Shown: positions 34,091-44,619 of the stretch, piece after piece
Position numbering within the stretch: position 1 is the first letter of the stretch
How the letters are laid out: each line of letters begins with the position of its first letter
Source of the DNA: CAYTZH01 sp964442285
GTDB lineage: Bacteria > Myxococcota_A > UBA9160 > JAFDET01
DNA length: 62,801 nt
Reading direction: 5' to 3'
Assembly: GCA_964442285.1 (NCBI GenBank)
Contig: CAYTZH010000030.1
Location: forward strand, 1-62,801
The notes under the pieces: model-generated
What the model was told of the DNA's origin: nothing
What the model saw: the letters and a program-made list of their open reading frames with translations, nothing else
Databases searched by the model: none
Position numbers and translations under genes: made by a program

Positions 34091-36202
34091 ATGCCCGTCG
34101 ACCGCGAATCCGTGCTGAAGGTCCTGGAGGGCCGGGGCCGCCCCTGGCTCACCCCCAAGGTCCTCCTGCGCCAGGCCGGGGGCCAGCGCCACGAGCTCAA
34201 GCAGCTGCGCAGCCTCCTGCGCGAGCTGCTGCGGGAGGGCGCGGTCGAGCGCCTGGACGGCCGCTACCGCCTGCGGCGGGAGGACGGCCTGGTGGAGGGC
34301 CTCTTCCACCCGGCGGGGGAGGGCGGCCAGCTGGTCGACGACGGAGGCCGCACCTGGGCCGTCACCGATCCGGCGGGCGCCCGGGCCGGCGACCGCGTGC
34401 TCCTGCAGCCGCGGGGAGGCCAGGCGCCGGCCGGCGAGGTGGTGCACGTCCTGACCCGGAGCCGGCGCGACTGGGTGGGCATCCTCTCCCGCGGGCCCAC
34501 CGGCGGCATGGTGACACCGTACCGCGACGATGCCGCCTGGGGCGTCCGCGTGGCCCGCGAGGACCTGGGTGAAGCCCGCGACGGCGACGTGGTGGTGGTG
34601 CTTCCCGCGAAGCGGCGCGCCCGGGGCGGCGAGCCGCGGGGGCGCGTGGTGGAGGTGCTCGGTCCCCCCGGCACCCCGGAGGCGGACTTCCGGGCGGTGG
34701 TCTGGCGCCGCGACCTGCCCGTCGCGTTCCCGCCGGCGGCCCTCGAGGAGGCGGACGCGCCGAGCCCCGAGCTCGACCCGGCCGAGGTGCGGCGCCGGGT
34801 CGATCTGCGCGACCGCCCGTTGCTCACCATCGACCCGGCCACGGCGCGCGACCACGACGACGCGGTCTGCGTCGAGCCCCTGGAGCGGGGCGGGGCGCGC
34901 CTGTGGGTGGCCATCGCCGACGTCTCCCACTACGTCCCGCCCGGCTCGGCCCTCGACCACGAGGCCCTGCGCCGGGGCAACAGCGTCTACTTCCCGGACC
35001 GCGCCATTCCCATGCTTCCCGAGCGCCTCTCGGGCGATCTCTGCTCGCTGCGTCCGGACGTGGACCGCTACGCCCTGTGCGCGGAGCTCGTGCTGGACGG
35101 GCAGGGCCGCGTGACCCGGCGCAGCTTCTACCCCGCCGTGATCCGCAGCCGGGCGCGACTGGCCTATGAGGAGGCCGCGGCGGTGATGGAGGGGGGCGCG
35201 CCGCTCGGGCCGATGTCCGACGAGGTCCGGACGCAGCTCCGGGCCCTGGCCGACGCGACGCGACGGCTGCAGCGGCGGCGCTTCGCGGCGGGCTCGATCG
35301 ACTTCGACCTGCCCTCGGCCGAGATCGTGCTGGGCGACGACGGCCACCCGGTCGACATCGTGCAGGCGCCGCGCAACCTCGCCCACCGCGCCATCGAGGA
35401 GGCCATGCTCGCCGCCAACCAGGCCGTGGCCGGCGCCCTCGAGGCGGCGCGCGCGCCGGCGGTCTACCGGGTGCACGAGCCGCCCTCGCCCGCGGACATG
35501 GAGACCCTCCTCGAGCTGCTCGAGAACTTCGGTCTCCTCGGTCGGCGTCCCGCCGACGGTGAGCTCTCGCCCCGCGACGTGGCCCGCGCCCTCGGCAAGG
35601 CCGTGGGGCGGCCGGAGGAGCGCCTCGTGAACCTCGTGACCCTCCGCTGCATGCGCCAGGCGCGCTACGCCGCCGCCAACCGCGGCCACTTCGCCCTGGC
35701 CTTCGACCGCTACACCCATTTCACCTCGCCGATCCGCCGCTACGCGGACCTGGTTGTGCACCGGGCCCTGAAGGACATGCTCGCCGACGACGAGGCGGCC
35801 CGTCGCCGGGCCGCGGGCCGGCGGGGCGGCCTCGACACCGTCTCGGCCCGGGTGTCCTGGCGGGAGCGGGTGGCCGAGGCCGCCGAGCGCGAGATGGTCC
35901 AGCTCAAGAAGTGCGCCTTCATGGCGCCGCGGGTGGGCGAGGAGTTCGACGGGACGCTCACCGGCGTCGCGCGTCACGGCTTCTACGTGACCCTCGACGA
36001 AGTGTTCGTCGAGGGCCTGGTGCACGTCTCGACCCTGCCGGGCTACGCCGTCTTCGACGAGCGGGCCCACGCCCTCGTGATCCGGGGCAGCCGCGAGCGC
36101 TTCCGCCTGGGCGACCGCTTCCGGGTGCTCCTGGATCAGGTCGATCGCGTGAAGGGCTGGATCAACTTCTCGATGGTGCGGCGGCTGCCGGCGGCGGCTT
36201 GA
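34091..36202 (+). CDS. rnr: Ribonuclease R
   Basis: Processive 3'-to-5' exoribonuclease of the RNase II/R family that degrades structured RNA. The 703 residues show an N-terminal winged-helix region (VLKVLEGRGRPWLTPKVLL), two cold-shock domains, the RNB domain with catalytic acids in LTIDPATARDHDDAV and HYVPPGSALDHEALRRG, the C-terminal core YTHFTSPIRRYADLVVHR, and an S1 domain (GEEFDGTLTGVARHGFYVTL). ATG 34091 starts the HTH region; upstream frame runs across the tRNA and is excluded. It converges 12 bp from the PEP-CTERM gene. Confidence 0.95.
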   Translation: MPVDRESVLKVLEGRGRPWLTPKVLLRQAGGQRHELKQLRSLLRELLREGAVERLDGRYRLRREDGLVEGLFHPAGEGGQLVDDGGRTWAVTDPAGARAGDRVLLQPRGGQAPAGEVVHVLTRSRRDWVGILSRGPTGGMVTPYRDDAAWGVRVAREDLGEARDGDVVVVLPAKRRARGGEPRGRVVEVLGPPGTPEADFRAVVWRRDLPVAFPPAALEEADAPSPELDPAEVRRRVDLRDRPLLTIDPATARDHDDAVCVEPLERGGARLWVAIADVSHYVPPGSALDHEALRRGNSVYFPDRAIPMLPERLSGDLCSLRPDVDRYALCAELVLDGQGRVTRRSFYPAVIRSRARLAYEEAAAVMEGGAPLGPMSDEVRTQLRALADATRRLQRRRFAAGSIDFDLPSAEIVLGDDGHPVDIVQAPRNLAHRAIEEAMLAANQAVAGALEAARAPAVYRVHEPPSPADMETLLELLENFGLLGRRPADGELSPRDVARALGKAVGRPEERLVNLVTLRCMRQARYAAANRGHFALAFDRYTHFTSPIRRYADLVVHRALKDMLADDEAARRRAAGRRGGLDTVSARVSWRERVAEAAEREMVQLKKCAFMAPRVGEEFDGTLTGVARHGFYVTLDEVFVEGLVHVSTLPGYAVFDERAHALVIRGSRERFRLGDRFRVLLDQVDRVKGWINFSMVRRLPAAA

Positions 36203-36214
36203 CGGAGGCCGGGC

Positions 36215-36790
36215 TCAGCGGCATCGCCGGCGGAGGCGCCAGGCGGCCGCGGCCAGGCCCGCGAGGGCGAGGGTGCCGAGGGCCGGCTCCGGAACCACCT
36301 CGAGGCTCAGGATCGTGGCCGGCGGGACCCCGGTGAACTGGATGTTCGGGGGATCCAGCGAGGCGGCGTTGGGGGCGGGGCCGGGCGGGGGGAGAAACGT
36401 CGGGGTGTAGAAGATCGTCCCCTGCTCGCCGGCGGCGATTCCCGAGAGGTCGATGAAGGTGCCGGCGGTCTCGTTGACGCCCGTCCCGCCATCGCTGAAC
36501 CAGAACGCCGCGTTGCAGCCGAAGATGCTCGTGATGGTGCTGCTCGAGATTAGGCCGCCCTCGTCGTAGAGCTCGAGGATGCAGCCCGTGTACCCGAGGG
36601 TGGGCGGGACCAGGGAGGACGGGAAGTTCATGAGCAGCCTCCAGGGCTCCACCGCCGCGGTGGGCGCGAACTGGAAGGTGACCACGACGGCCGAGTCCGT
36701 CCCCTCGGTGAAGATCACGGCGTCGGCGGGGGGGGAGGCGAGAAGCAGGCACCCGGCGAGCGCGAGGGCAAGATGGCGGCAGCGGGGCAT
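36215..36790 (-). CDS. PEP-CTERM sorting-domain exported protein
   Basis: A secreted protein of 191 residues with an N-terminal signal peptide (HLALALAGCLLLASPPADA) and a C-terminal VPEP motif, hydrophobic helix GTLALAGLAAAAW and basic end RLRRRCR. This tripartite tail is the exosortase (EpsH/XrtA) recognition signal; such proteins occur with extracellular polysaccharide systems. The middle is beta-rich with two Cys and no family that I recognise. No exosortase gene is in the window. The envelope-sugar cluster at 12.7-19.0 kb gives a plausible partner pathway. Likely monocistronic. Confidence 0.88.
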   Translation of the reverse strand: MPRCRHLALALAGCLLLASPPADAVIFTEGTDSAVVVTFQFAPTAAVEPWRLLMNFPSSLVPPTLGYTGCILELYDEGGLISSSTITSIFGCNAAFWFSDGGTGVNETAGTFIDLSGIAAGEQGTIFYTPTFLPPPGPAPNAASLDPPNIQFTGVPPATILSLEVVPEPALGTLALAGLAAAAWRLRRRCR

Positions 36791-36873
36791 GGGAGCTCCT
36801 GGTGGGGGTTCGGGCCCGCAGTCTATCAGGCTTGAATCAAACTCCGTTCGGAAAAGCTCGGCCGAAGCGCAGG

Positions 36874-38874
<2,001 letters not shown>

Positions 38875-38883
38875 GCGCGGAGG

Positions 38884-40008
38884 CTAGAGCGCCTCGAGCA
38901 GGGCGTCGATCTCGGCGGGCTCGTTGTAGAAGTGCGGCGAGGCCCGGATGCCCCCGCGCCGCTCCACCACGAAGATCTCGCGGCGGCGCAGCCGCGCCGC
39001 GGTGGCCGCGGGCGCCTCGTCGGGCACCCGGAACGAGACGATCCCCGAGGCCTCGGCGGGACCCCGCGGGCTCCGGATCTCCACGCCGCGGGCGGCGAGC
39101 CCGTCCACGAGCCGTCGGTTGAGGGAGAGCACGCGCTCGGCGATGCGCTCGACGCCGATCTCCAGGATCAGGTCGATGGCGGCGCCCAGGCCGAAGATCC
39201 CGCCGGTGTTGGGGGTGCCCTCCTCGAAGCGCCCGGCGCTGGGCTTCAGGTCGAGGTGGTAGCGGTCGTAGTCGTGGTCGTCGGTGACCGAGCGCCAGCC
39301 CACGATCCGCGGCTGCAGGCGGTCGAGCATGCGGCGGGCGCAGTAGAAGATCCCGCAGCCCTCCACCGAGAGCAGCCACTTGTGGCCATCGGCGGCGAGG
39401 AAGTCGATGCCGCAGGCCCCGGTGTCGAGGGGCAGGCAGCCCAGGCTCTGGATGGCGTCCACGCAGAAGAGCACGCCCCGGTCCCGGCACAGGCGACCCA
39501 GGGCCCGCAGGTCGTTGCGGGCGCCCGAGCCGAACTCGACCGAGGAGAGCGCCAGGAGCCGCACCGCCGGGTCCTGGAGGGCCTCGATCACGCTCTCCAG
39601 GGGCAGGCGTCCCTCGCGGCCCCGGAGCATCACGGTCTCCACGCCCCGGCCGCGCAGGCTCCACCAGGGATAGACGTTGGAGGGATACTCGAGGTCGCAG
39701 GTGACCACCTTCTCGCCCGGGCGCCAGTCCAGGCCCGCAGCCACCAGGCCGAGGCCCTCGGTGGTGTTCTTCACGAAGGCGATCTCGTCGGGGGAAGCCC
39801 CCAGCAGGAGCGCCGCGCGCCCCCGCACCCGCTCGATCTCGGCGTCGTAGACCCGCGGATAGTGGAAGGCCCCGCGATGGCTGGCCTCGGCCGCGTAGCG
39901 GCGCAGGGCCTCCTCGACCCGCGTGGAGATCGGGGCCACCCCGGCGTGGTTCAGGTACGCCAGCTCGCGGGTCACGGGGAAGAAGCTGCGCACGCGTTGC
40001 CAGTTCAT
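38884..40008 (-). CDS. Class V aminotransferase (cysteine desulfurase/selenocysteine lyase-like)
   Basis: PLP enzyme of 374 residues. Seen: YLNHAGVAPIS at the N-terminus, VKNTTEGLGLVAAGL for the cofactor phosphate, the PLP-ring Asp in CVDAIQSLG, and the PLP lysine in ADGHKWLLSVEGCG. The family includes cysteine desulfurases, kynureninases and isopenicillin epimerase-like enzymes. I see no SSGSAC-type cysteine loop of IscS, so desulfurase activity is uncertain. ATG 40008 begins the conserved start NWQRVRSFFP. It precedes the ABC-F gene on the same strand and diverges from a small orphan. Confidence 0.85.
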   Translation of the reverse strand: MNWQRVRSFFPVTRELAYLNHAGVAPISTRVEEALRRYAAEASHRGAFHYPRVYDAEIERVRGRAALLLGASPDEIAFVKNTTEGLGLVAAGLDWRPGEKVVTCDLEYPSNVYPWWSLRGRGVETVMLRGREGRLPLESVIEALQDPAVRLLALSSVEFGSGARNDLRALGRLCRDRGVLFCVDAIQSLGCLPLDTGACGIDFLAADGHKWLLSVEGCGIFYCARRMLDRLQPRIVGWRSVTDDHDYDRYHLDLKPSAGRFEEGTPNTGGIFGLGAAIDLILEIGVERIAERVLSLNRRLVDGLAARGVEIRSPRGPAEASGIVSFRVPDEAPAATAARLRRREIFVVERRGGIRASPHFYNEPAEIDALLEAL

Positions 40009-40090
40009 GAAGGGCTCCGGGGGCCGCGCCGGCCTTCATCGGCGGCCTCGAGCGGCCGATAGTGCCCCAAGGAAGGCAGGTCAGCAGCCC

Positions 40091-40381
40091 GTGAACACCC
40101 AGCAGCTCCTCGAGTCCAGCGCGCTCGGCCTCCATCTGCTCTTCGACCGCGAGCAGATCGCGGAGGCCTTCGAGCAGGACGGGTCCACCCTCCGGCTGAC
40201 GGTGGAGGCCCAGCTCGACGCCATCCAGGACGCCGTGAAGGACCTGCTCGACCTGCCGGACGCCCGGGCGGGCCGGCAGTTCATCGCCGGGCTCCCGCGT
40301 CCGGTGCAGCACGTCCTCGTGCTGCTCTACTTCGAGCTGCTCGACGGCCTGGTTCGCCGCCGCAACCTCACGCTTCACTGA
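40091..40381 (+). CDS. Hypothetical protein, 96 residues
   Basis: An all-helical small protein without signal or membrane helix: acidic N-terminal half (LLESSALGLHLLFDREQIAEAFEQ pattern), then a Leu-rich helix pair ending VLVLLYFELLDGLVRRRNLTLH. I do not recognise a family. GTG 40091 was chosen because AAGGCAGG lies about ten bases upstream and the stretch before it, though open to 39923, is Arg/Pro-rich. It diverges from the class-V enzyme and converges with the helicase fusion. Codon use matches neighbours, which favours a real gene. Confidence 0.6.
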   Translation: MNTQQLLESSALGLHLLFDREQIAEAFEQDGSTLRLTVEAQLDAIQDAVKDLLDLPDARAGRQFIAGLPRPVQHVLVLLYFELLDGLVRRRNLTLH

Positions 40382-40399
40382 GCCTCGCGAGGTCGCGCC

Positions 40400-43378
40400 T
40401 CACCGGGCCTCGCGGCGGGCCTGCTCCGCGAACGCCTCCAGCGTCCAGCGCGCCGGGAGCCGCACGCGCTCGCCCTTCCGCGTGCGGAAGAGCAGGTGGC
40501 CGTGGCGGCCGGCGTGCTCGACCAGATCGCGCAGCAGCGCGACGTCGCGCCGGCAGTAGCGCTCCACCTCCGCCACCCGTCCCTCGCGCCACCAGGCCAG
40601 GGACTGGAGCCCGTCGCCGCTCTTGGGCTCGCCCAGGGTCTCCTCCGCCAGGTGCCCCAGGGACAGCCGGAAGCCGATCCGCGCCCGGATCTGCTCGAGC
40701 ACGTCGAAGGTGGGGAGCCCCGAGAGATCGTCGTCGGTGTAGCCCCGGAGCACGGCGTAGTCGAAGCGCCGGCTGTTGAAGCCCACCACCAGATCGGCCT
40801 CCCGCAGTCGGGCCAGGAGCCGGTCCACGTCGGCCTCCCGGTAGGTCTCGAAGCGCCGCTCGGCGTGGTCCCAGACCACCGCGAGGGCCAGCCGCATGAG
40901 GTGCGCGTTCTGCCAGCCGCCCACCTCCTCCGCGCTGCGCTGGGTCTCGAGGTCGAAGAAGAGCGCCCGCACCCGGGGCGGCTCGGGCGGGGCCGGGGCG
41001 GCGCCGGCGGGCGCCGTCGCCGGCTCCAGCTCCGCGGCGGGGGCGGGCAGGGGCTCGCGGGCCAGCAGCAGCCGCAGGGCCGCCACGGCCCCGGCCTTGT
41101 CGATGGGGCGGTTGCCGCTGCCGCAGCGGGGCGAATGGACGCAGGCGGGGCAGCCGGTCTCGCACGGGCAGTCGTCGACCCGTTCGAGGGTGGTCTCGAG
41201 CAGCGCCTCGACGCGATCGAACAGGCTCGTCGCGATGCCCACGCCGCCGGGCACGAAGTCGTAGAAGAAGATCGCCGGCACGCCGAGCTTCGGGTGGGTG
41301 CGGAAGGTGATGCCGCCCACGTCGAAGCGGTCGCAGAGGGTGAACAGCGGGAACAGGGCCAGCGCCGCGTGCTCGACGGCGTGGAGGCTTCCCATGGGAT
41401 GGTGGCCGGCGGCCTGCAACGCCCGGGGCAGGGCCTCGGGCAGCTCGAGCCAGAGCCCGCAGCTCTCGAAGGACGTGGGCGGGAGCTCCAGGGGCTCGGT
41501 GCCGAGCAGGTCCTGGCCGTGGACCCGGCGCCGCTCGTAGCTCGTGATCCGCGTGGTGACCCGGACCCGCCCCTCCACGAGCCGGGCGTTGCCGCTGGGA
41601 CGCGTGCGGTGGCGGGCGAGGACCTCGGTGTCCTTCTCCGACAGCGCACGCGTGTAGAACGCGACGTCGACGGGGCGGACGCCCACCCGCTGGCTGTCGG
41701 TGTCGAGGCGCGTGACCGCGAACTGCCGGCCGCGGTGGAGGTAGATGGCGCCCTCGTGACACTCGGCGAAGACCCGGGAGGCGCCGATCGAGCCGATGGT
41801 GCGCGGCCGGCCCCCGTCCGGCGGATCGGTCTCGATGCTGTAGGCGCTGCCGATGCCGCGCAGGTCCACGTCGCGATGGGGGCGGGCCCGGGCGGGGAAC
41901 CACTCCCCGCCGCCCTCGCTGCGGAGCAGCCGGCCGTCCTCCTCGGCCGCCTCCACCACGCGGCGGACGGCGGGCTCCGCCAGCCAGGCCTCGCCCCGGC
42001 GCAGGGGGCGCTCGGCCGCCGCGCAGGCGAGATGGGCCGCCAGCACGTCGGCGCTGTGGGGGTCGAGCGCGGCGTGCTCGGCGTCCCGGTGCACGAAGGC
42101 CTCCGGGTGGTCGGCCAGGTACTGGTCCAGGGCGTCGGGCTGGGCCACCAGGGCCAGGGCCGCGTCGCGCAGGCGGCCCACCCGGCCGCTGCGCTGCCAG
42201 GTCGCCATCTGGCTGCCCGGGTATCCGACCAGGAGACACACGTCGAGCCCGCCCACGTCGATGCCCATCTCGAGCGCCGAGGTGGAGATCACCCCGCGCA
42301 GCTCGCCGGAGAAGAGCCGGGCCTCGATCTCCCGGCGCTCCTCGGCCAGGAAGCCGGCCCGGTAGGAGGTGATCCAGCGGCCGAGCGCGGGGTCCGCCTC
42401 GGTGACCCAGGTGTGCATCAGCTCGGTGATCTTGCGGGCCTTGGTGAAGGCGATGGTCCGCAGGCCCAGTCCGACCGAGAGCCGGAAGAGGCGGGCGGCG
42501 AGGGTGTAGGGGGAGCTGCGGGGGTTGAAGATCAGGACGTGGCGGCGGGTGCGCGGTGCGCCGCTCTCCTCGATGGACTCGAGCTCGCGGCCCACCAGCG
42601 CGCGACCGAGCTCTGCCGGATTGGCGACGGTCGCAGACGCCGCCACGAAGCGGGGTCGGGTGCCGTGGAAGGCGGCGGCCCGCTGGAGGCGTCGCAGCAC
42701 CTGGGCGACGTGGGAGCCGAAGACGCCCCGGTAGGCGTGCAGCTCGTCGATCACCACCGTGCGCAGGCCCGCCAGGAAGCGCCGCCAGCTGGCGTGATGG
42801 GGGAGGATGCCCTGGTGCAGCATGTCCGGGGTGGTGATCAGGATCTGGGGCGGGTCGTCGCGGATGCGCCGCCGCCGGGCGGTGGGCGTATCGCCGTCGT
42901 AGATCTCGGCCCGCAGGTGGACGGCGCCGAGGGCGGCGATGTCGGACTCGAGGCCCTTGCGCTGGTCCTGCTCCAGGGCCTTCAGCGGGAAGAGATACAG
43001 GGCCCGGGCCTCGGGATCGGCCAGGGCGTCGCGCAGGACGGGCAGGTTGTAGACCAGGGTCTTGCCGCTGGCGGTCGGCGTGGCGAGGACCACGTCGGCG
43101 CCGGCCTCGATCCGCGCCAGGGCCCGCACCTGGTGGACGTAGAGCGCATCGATGCCCCGGCGCTCCAGGACGGGATGCAGATGGGCGTAGGCGGCGGGCA
43201 GGGGCGCCGTCCGCGCCGGTCGGTCCGGCAGGACTTCGTGGTGGCAGAGTGCGTCGCCCAGCGCAGGCGTCGCCCGGAGCGCCTCCAGCCAGGCCTCGAG
43301 GGATGTGCCCGCCTCGAGAAACGGGTGCACGTCGACCGACCGACGGAGACCGGCCGCGAGCGAGACTTCGGCACACAC
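40400..43378 (-). CDS. MrfA-MrfB fusion: DExH helicase with DUF1998 and C-terminal DEDD exonuclease domain
   Basis: A 992-residue protein joining two functions that are adjacent genes in Bacillus (yprA/mrfA and yprB/mrfB), where they repair mitomycin-type DNA damage outside UvrABC. Helicase: ATPTASGKT at residues 99-107, VVIDELHAYRG, SATVANP, GYPGSQMATWQRSGRVGR. DUF1998: five Cys at 737, 739, 743, 746 and 752 (CPCETGCPAC then C), a metal site. A Pro/Ala spacer leads to an RNase H-like exonuclease with the acids FFDLET (Asp809, Glu811), FNSRRFDYAVL (Asp873) and YCRRDVALL (Asp945). GTG 43378 has GGGAGAGG upstream. Divergent from the Rrf2 regulator. Confidence 0.9.
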   Translation of the reverse strand: MCAEVSLAAGLRRSVDVHPFLEAGTSLEAWLEALRATPALGDALCHHEVLPDRPARTAPLPAAYAHLHPVLERRGIDALYVHQVRALARIEAGADVVLATPTASGKTLVYNLPVLRDALADPEARALYLFPLKALEQDQRKGLESDIAALGAVHLRAEIYDGDTPTARRRRIRDDPPQILITTPDMLHQGILPHHASWRRFLAGLRTVVIDELHAYRGVFGSHVAQVLRRLQRAAAFHGTRPRFVAASATVANPAELGRALVGRELESIEESGAPRTRRHVLIFNPRSSPYTLAARLFRLSVGLGLRTIAFTKARKITELMHTWVTEADPALGRWITSYRAGFLAEERREIEARLFSGELRGVISTSALEMGIDVGGLDVCLLVGYPGSQMATWQRSGRVGRLRDAALALVAQPDALDQYLADHPEAFVHRDAEHAALDPHSADVLAAHLACAAAERPLRRGEAWLAEPAVRRVVEAAEEDGRLLRSEGGGEWFPARARPHRDVDLRGIGSAYSIETDPPDGGRPRTIGSIGASRVFAECHEGAIYLHRGRQFAVTRLDTDSQRVGVRPVDVAFYTRALSEKDTEVLARHRTRPSGNARLVEGRVRVTTRITSYERRRVHGQDLLGTEPLELPPTSFESCGLWLELPEALPRALQAAGHHPMGSLHAVEHAALALFPLFTLCDRFDVGGITFRTHPKLGVPAIFFYDFVPGGVGIATSLFDRVEALLETTLERVDDCPCETGCPACVHSPRCGSGNRPIDKAGAVAALRLLLAREPLPAPAAELEPATAPAGAAPAPPEPPRVRALFFDLETQRSAEEVGGWQNAHLMRLALAVVWDHAERRFETYREADVDRLLARLREADLVVGFNSRRFDYAVLRGYTDDDLSGLPTFDVLEQIRARIGFRLSLGHLAEETLGEPKSGDGLQSLAWWREGRVAEVERYCRRDVALLRDLVEHAGRHGHLLFRTRKGERVRLPARWTLEAFAEQARREAR

Positions 43379-43487
43379 GGTGCCTCTCCCGCGGAGGAGC
43401 AGGAAGAAGACCAGGGGGGCGGGCGGAGGATATCCCGAGCGCGGGTCGGCGTCCAAGCCACGGGTCGGCCCTTCGGCCACGGCGAGC

Positions 43488-43517
43488 TTGACGCTCCTCG
43501 TCGCCGTTCTGCATGCT
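43488..43517 (+). promoter_or_regulatory. Possible promoter of the rrf2-JAMM-sat-ald operon
   Basis: TTGACG (43488-43493), 18-bp spacer, CATGCT (43512-43517). The same -35 as the tRNA-Leu promoter and a -10 of the xANGCT type. It would leave almost no leader before ATG 43526. Confidence 0.35.
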
Positions 43518-43525
43518 CGGCCGGA

Positions 43526-43978
43526 ATGCGTCTCTCCCTCCAGGCCCAGTACGCCATCTGCGGGGTCTTCGACCTGGCCTACAACGGGCACGGCGAGCCC
43601 ATCCAGGTCCGGGTGATCGGCGAGCGTCAGGGCATCCCGGCCCGCTACCTGGAGCAGATCTTCCAGCGCCTGCGTCGGGGCGGGCTGGTGCGCAGCAAGC
43701 GCGGCCCGGGAGGGGGCTACACGCTGGCGCGTGAGCCGGAGGCGATCACCCTGCGCCAGATCGTCGAGGCCGTGGAGGGCCCCCTCGACAAGATCCTGCT
43801 GTCGCCCACCATGACGGCCGAGGGCGGGGGCGAGTCGAGGCCCGCGTTCCTGTGGCCCCAGCTCACGGCCCGGCTGGGTGCGGTGCTGGAAGGCACGACC
43901 GTGGAGCGCCTCTGCCGCGATGCGGCCCGCGCGGCGGTGCCTCGCGCCGACCCCGACGCGCACATGTACTTCATCTGA
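43526..43978 (+). CDS. Rrf2 family transcriptional regulator
   Basis: Winged-helix repressor of 150 residues, dimeric in the family. Seen: MRLSLQAQYAICGVFDLA start, helix-turn-helix GIPARYLEQIFQRLRRGGLV and the wing RSKRGPGGGYTLARE, then IVEAVEGPL. The three cysteines that bind a 2Fe-2S cluster in IscR are absent (the loop reads SPTMTAEGGGESR), so it is closer to CymR/BadM types that sense metabolites or partner proteins. CymR controls sulfur and cysteine genes, and sat lies downstream in the same direction, so control of this operon is a fair inference. ATG 43526. Confidence 0.9.
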   Translation: MRLSLQAQYAICGVFDLAYNGHGEPIQVRVIGERQGIPARYLEQIFQRLRRGGLVRSKRGPGGGYTLAREPEAITLRQIVEAVEGPLDKILLSPTMTAEGGGESRPAFLWPQLTARLGAVLEGTTVERLCRDAARAAVPRADPDAHMYFI

Positions 43979-44049
43979 TTCCGGGCGCCCCGTGCGCCGG
44001 CGCGTCGTCTCGCGTAGACTGCGGCGTTTCCCGGAGGGGCTGCAGCGGC

Positions 44050-44619
44050 ATGTCCGGACCCATCGACCGTCGCGGGGCCGAGGGCAGCGGGGCCGAGGGA
44101 GGCCGGGCAGACCGCCGGGTCGAGATCGACGGGGACCTGCCGCCGGCCGAGATGCCCGCACGGCTCCTGAACGAGATGGCCTCCCATGCCCGAGAGACCT
44201 ATCCCGAAGAGTGCTGCGGCCTGCTCCTCGGGGACGCGCGGGAGCGCTTCCAGGACGTGGTCCGCTGCGCCAACGTGATGACGCGACTGCACCGGAGCGA
44301 TCCCGCGCGCTACCCGCGGGACGGCCGCGAGGCGTTCCACATGAACGAGCAGGACTACCTGGACGCCTCCCACGCCGCGGAGGACCGCGGGCTGGCCGTG
44401 ACCGGGATCTACCACTCCCACGTCGGCTACGGCGCCTATCTCTCGGAGATGGACCAGGCCTACGCGCTCCAGCCGCTCTTCCCGTTCCCCGACGCCGACC
44501 ACGTGGTCCTCTCGATCCTCGAGGGCCGCGCCGTGGTGGCCGCGGGCCTCTTCGAGCGCGCGCCGGGCTCGCGCGCGTTCTCGGGTCGTGCCATCCCCAT
44601 GCGGCCGCGAGCCTCGTGA
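44050..44619 (+). CDS. JAMM/Mov34 (M67) family metallopeptidase
   Basis: Zinc peptidase of 189 residues. Seen: catalytic Glu in YPEECCGLLLG, and a full JAMM motif HSHVGYGAYLSEMD, which is HxHx7Sx2D with both His, the Ser and the Asp in place. Bacterial relatives such as Mec remove cysteine or processed carriers from the C-terminus of ubiquitin-like sulfur-carrier proteins (ThiS/MoaD/CysO). That function would suit the sulfur operon here, but no carrier gene is in the window. The N-terminal 25 residues are Gly/Arg-rich and unconserved. ATG 44050, with GGAGG upstream; the stop overlaps the next gene. Confidence 0.9.
   Translation: MSGPIDRRGAEGSGAEGGRADRRVEIDGDLPPAEMPARLLNEMASHARETYPEECCGLLLGDARERFQDVVRCANVMTRLHRSDPARYPRDGREAFHMNEQDYLDASHAAEDRGLAVTGIYHSHVGYGAYLSEMDQAYALQPLFPFPDADHVVLSILEGRAVVAAGLFERAPGSRAFSGRAIPMRPRAS

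Noticed and set aside
38884..40008. Calling the class-V enzyme IscS/NifS
   Set aside because: The active-site cysteine loop of IscS is not evident, and no iscU or suf gene is adjacent. Only the broader family is supported.
40383..40392. 10-bp palindrome CCTCGCGAGG between convergent genes
   Set aside because: Too short and GC-biased to call a terminator or operator; such palindromes are expected by chance at this base composition.
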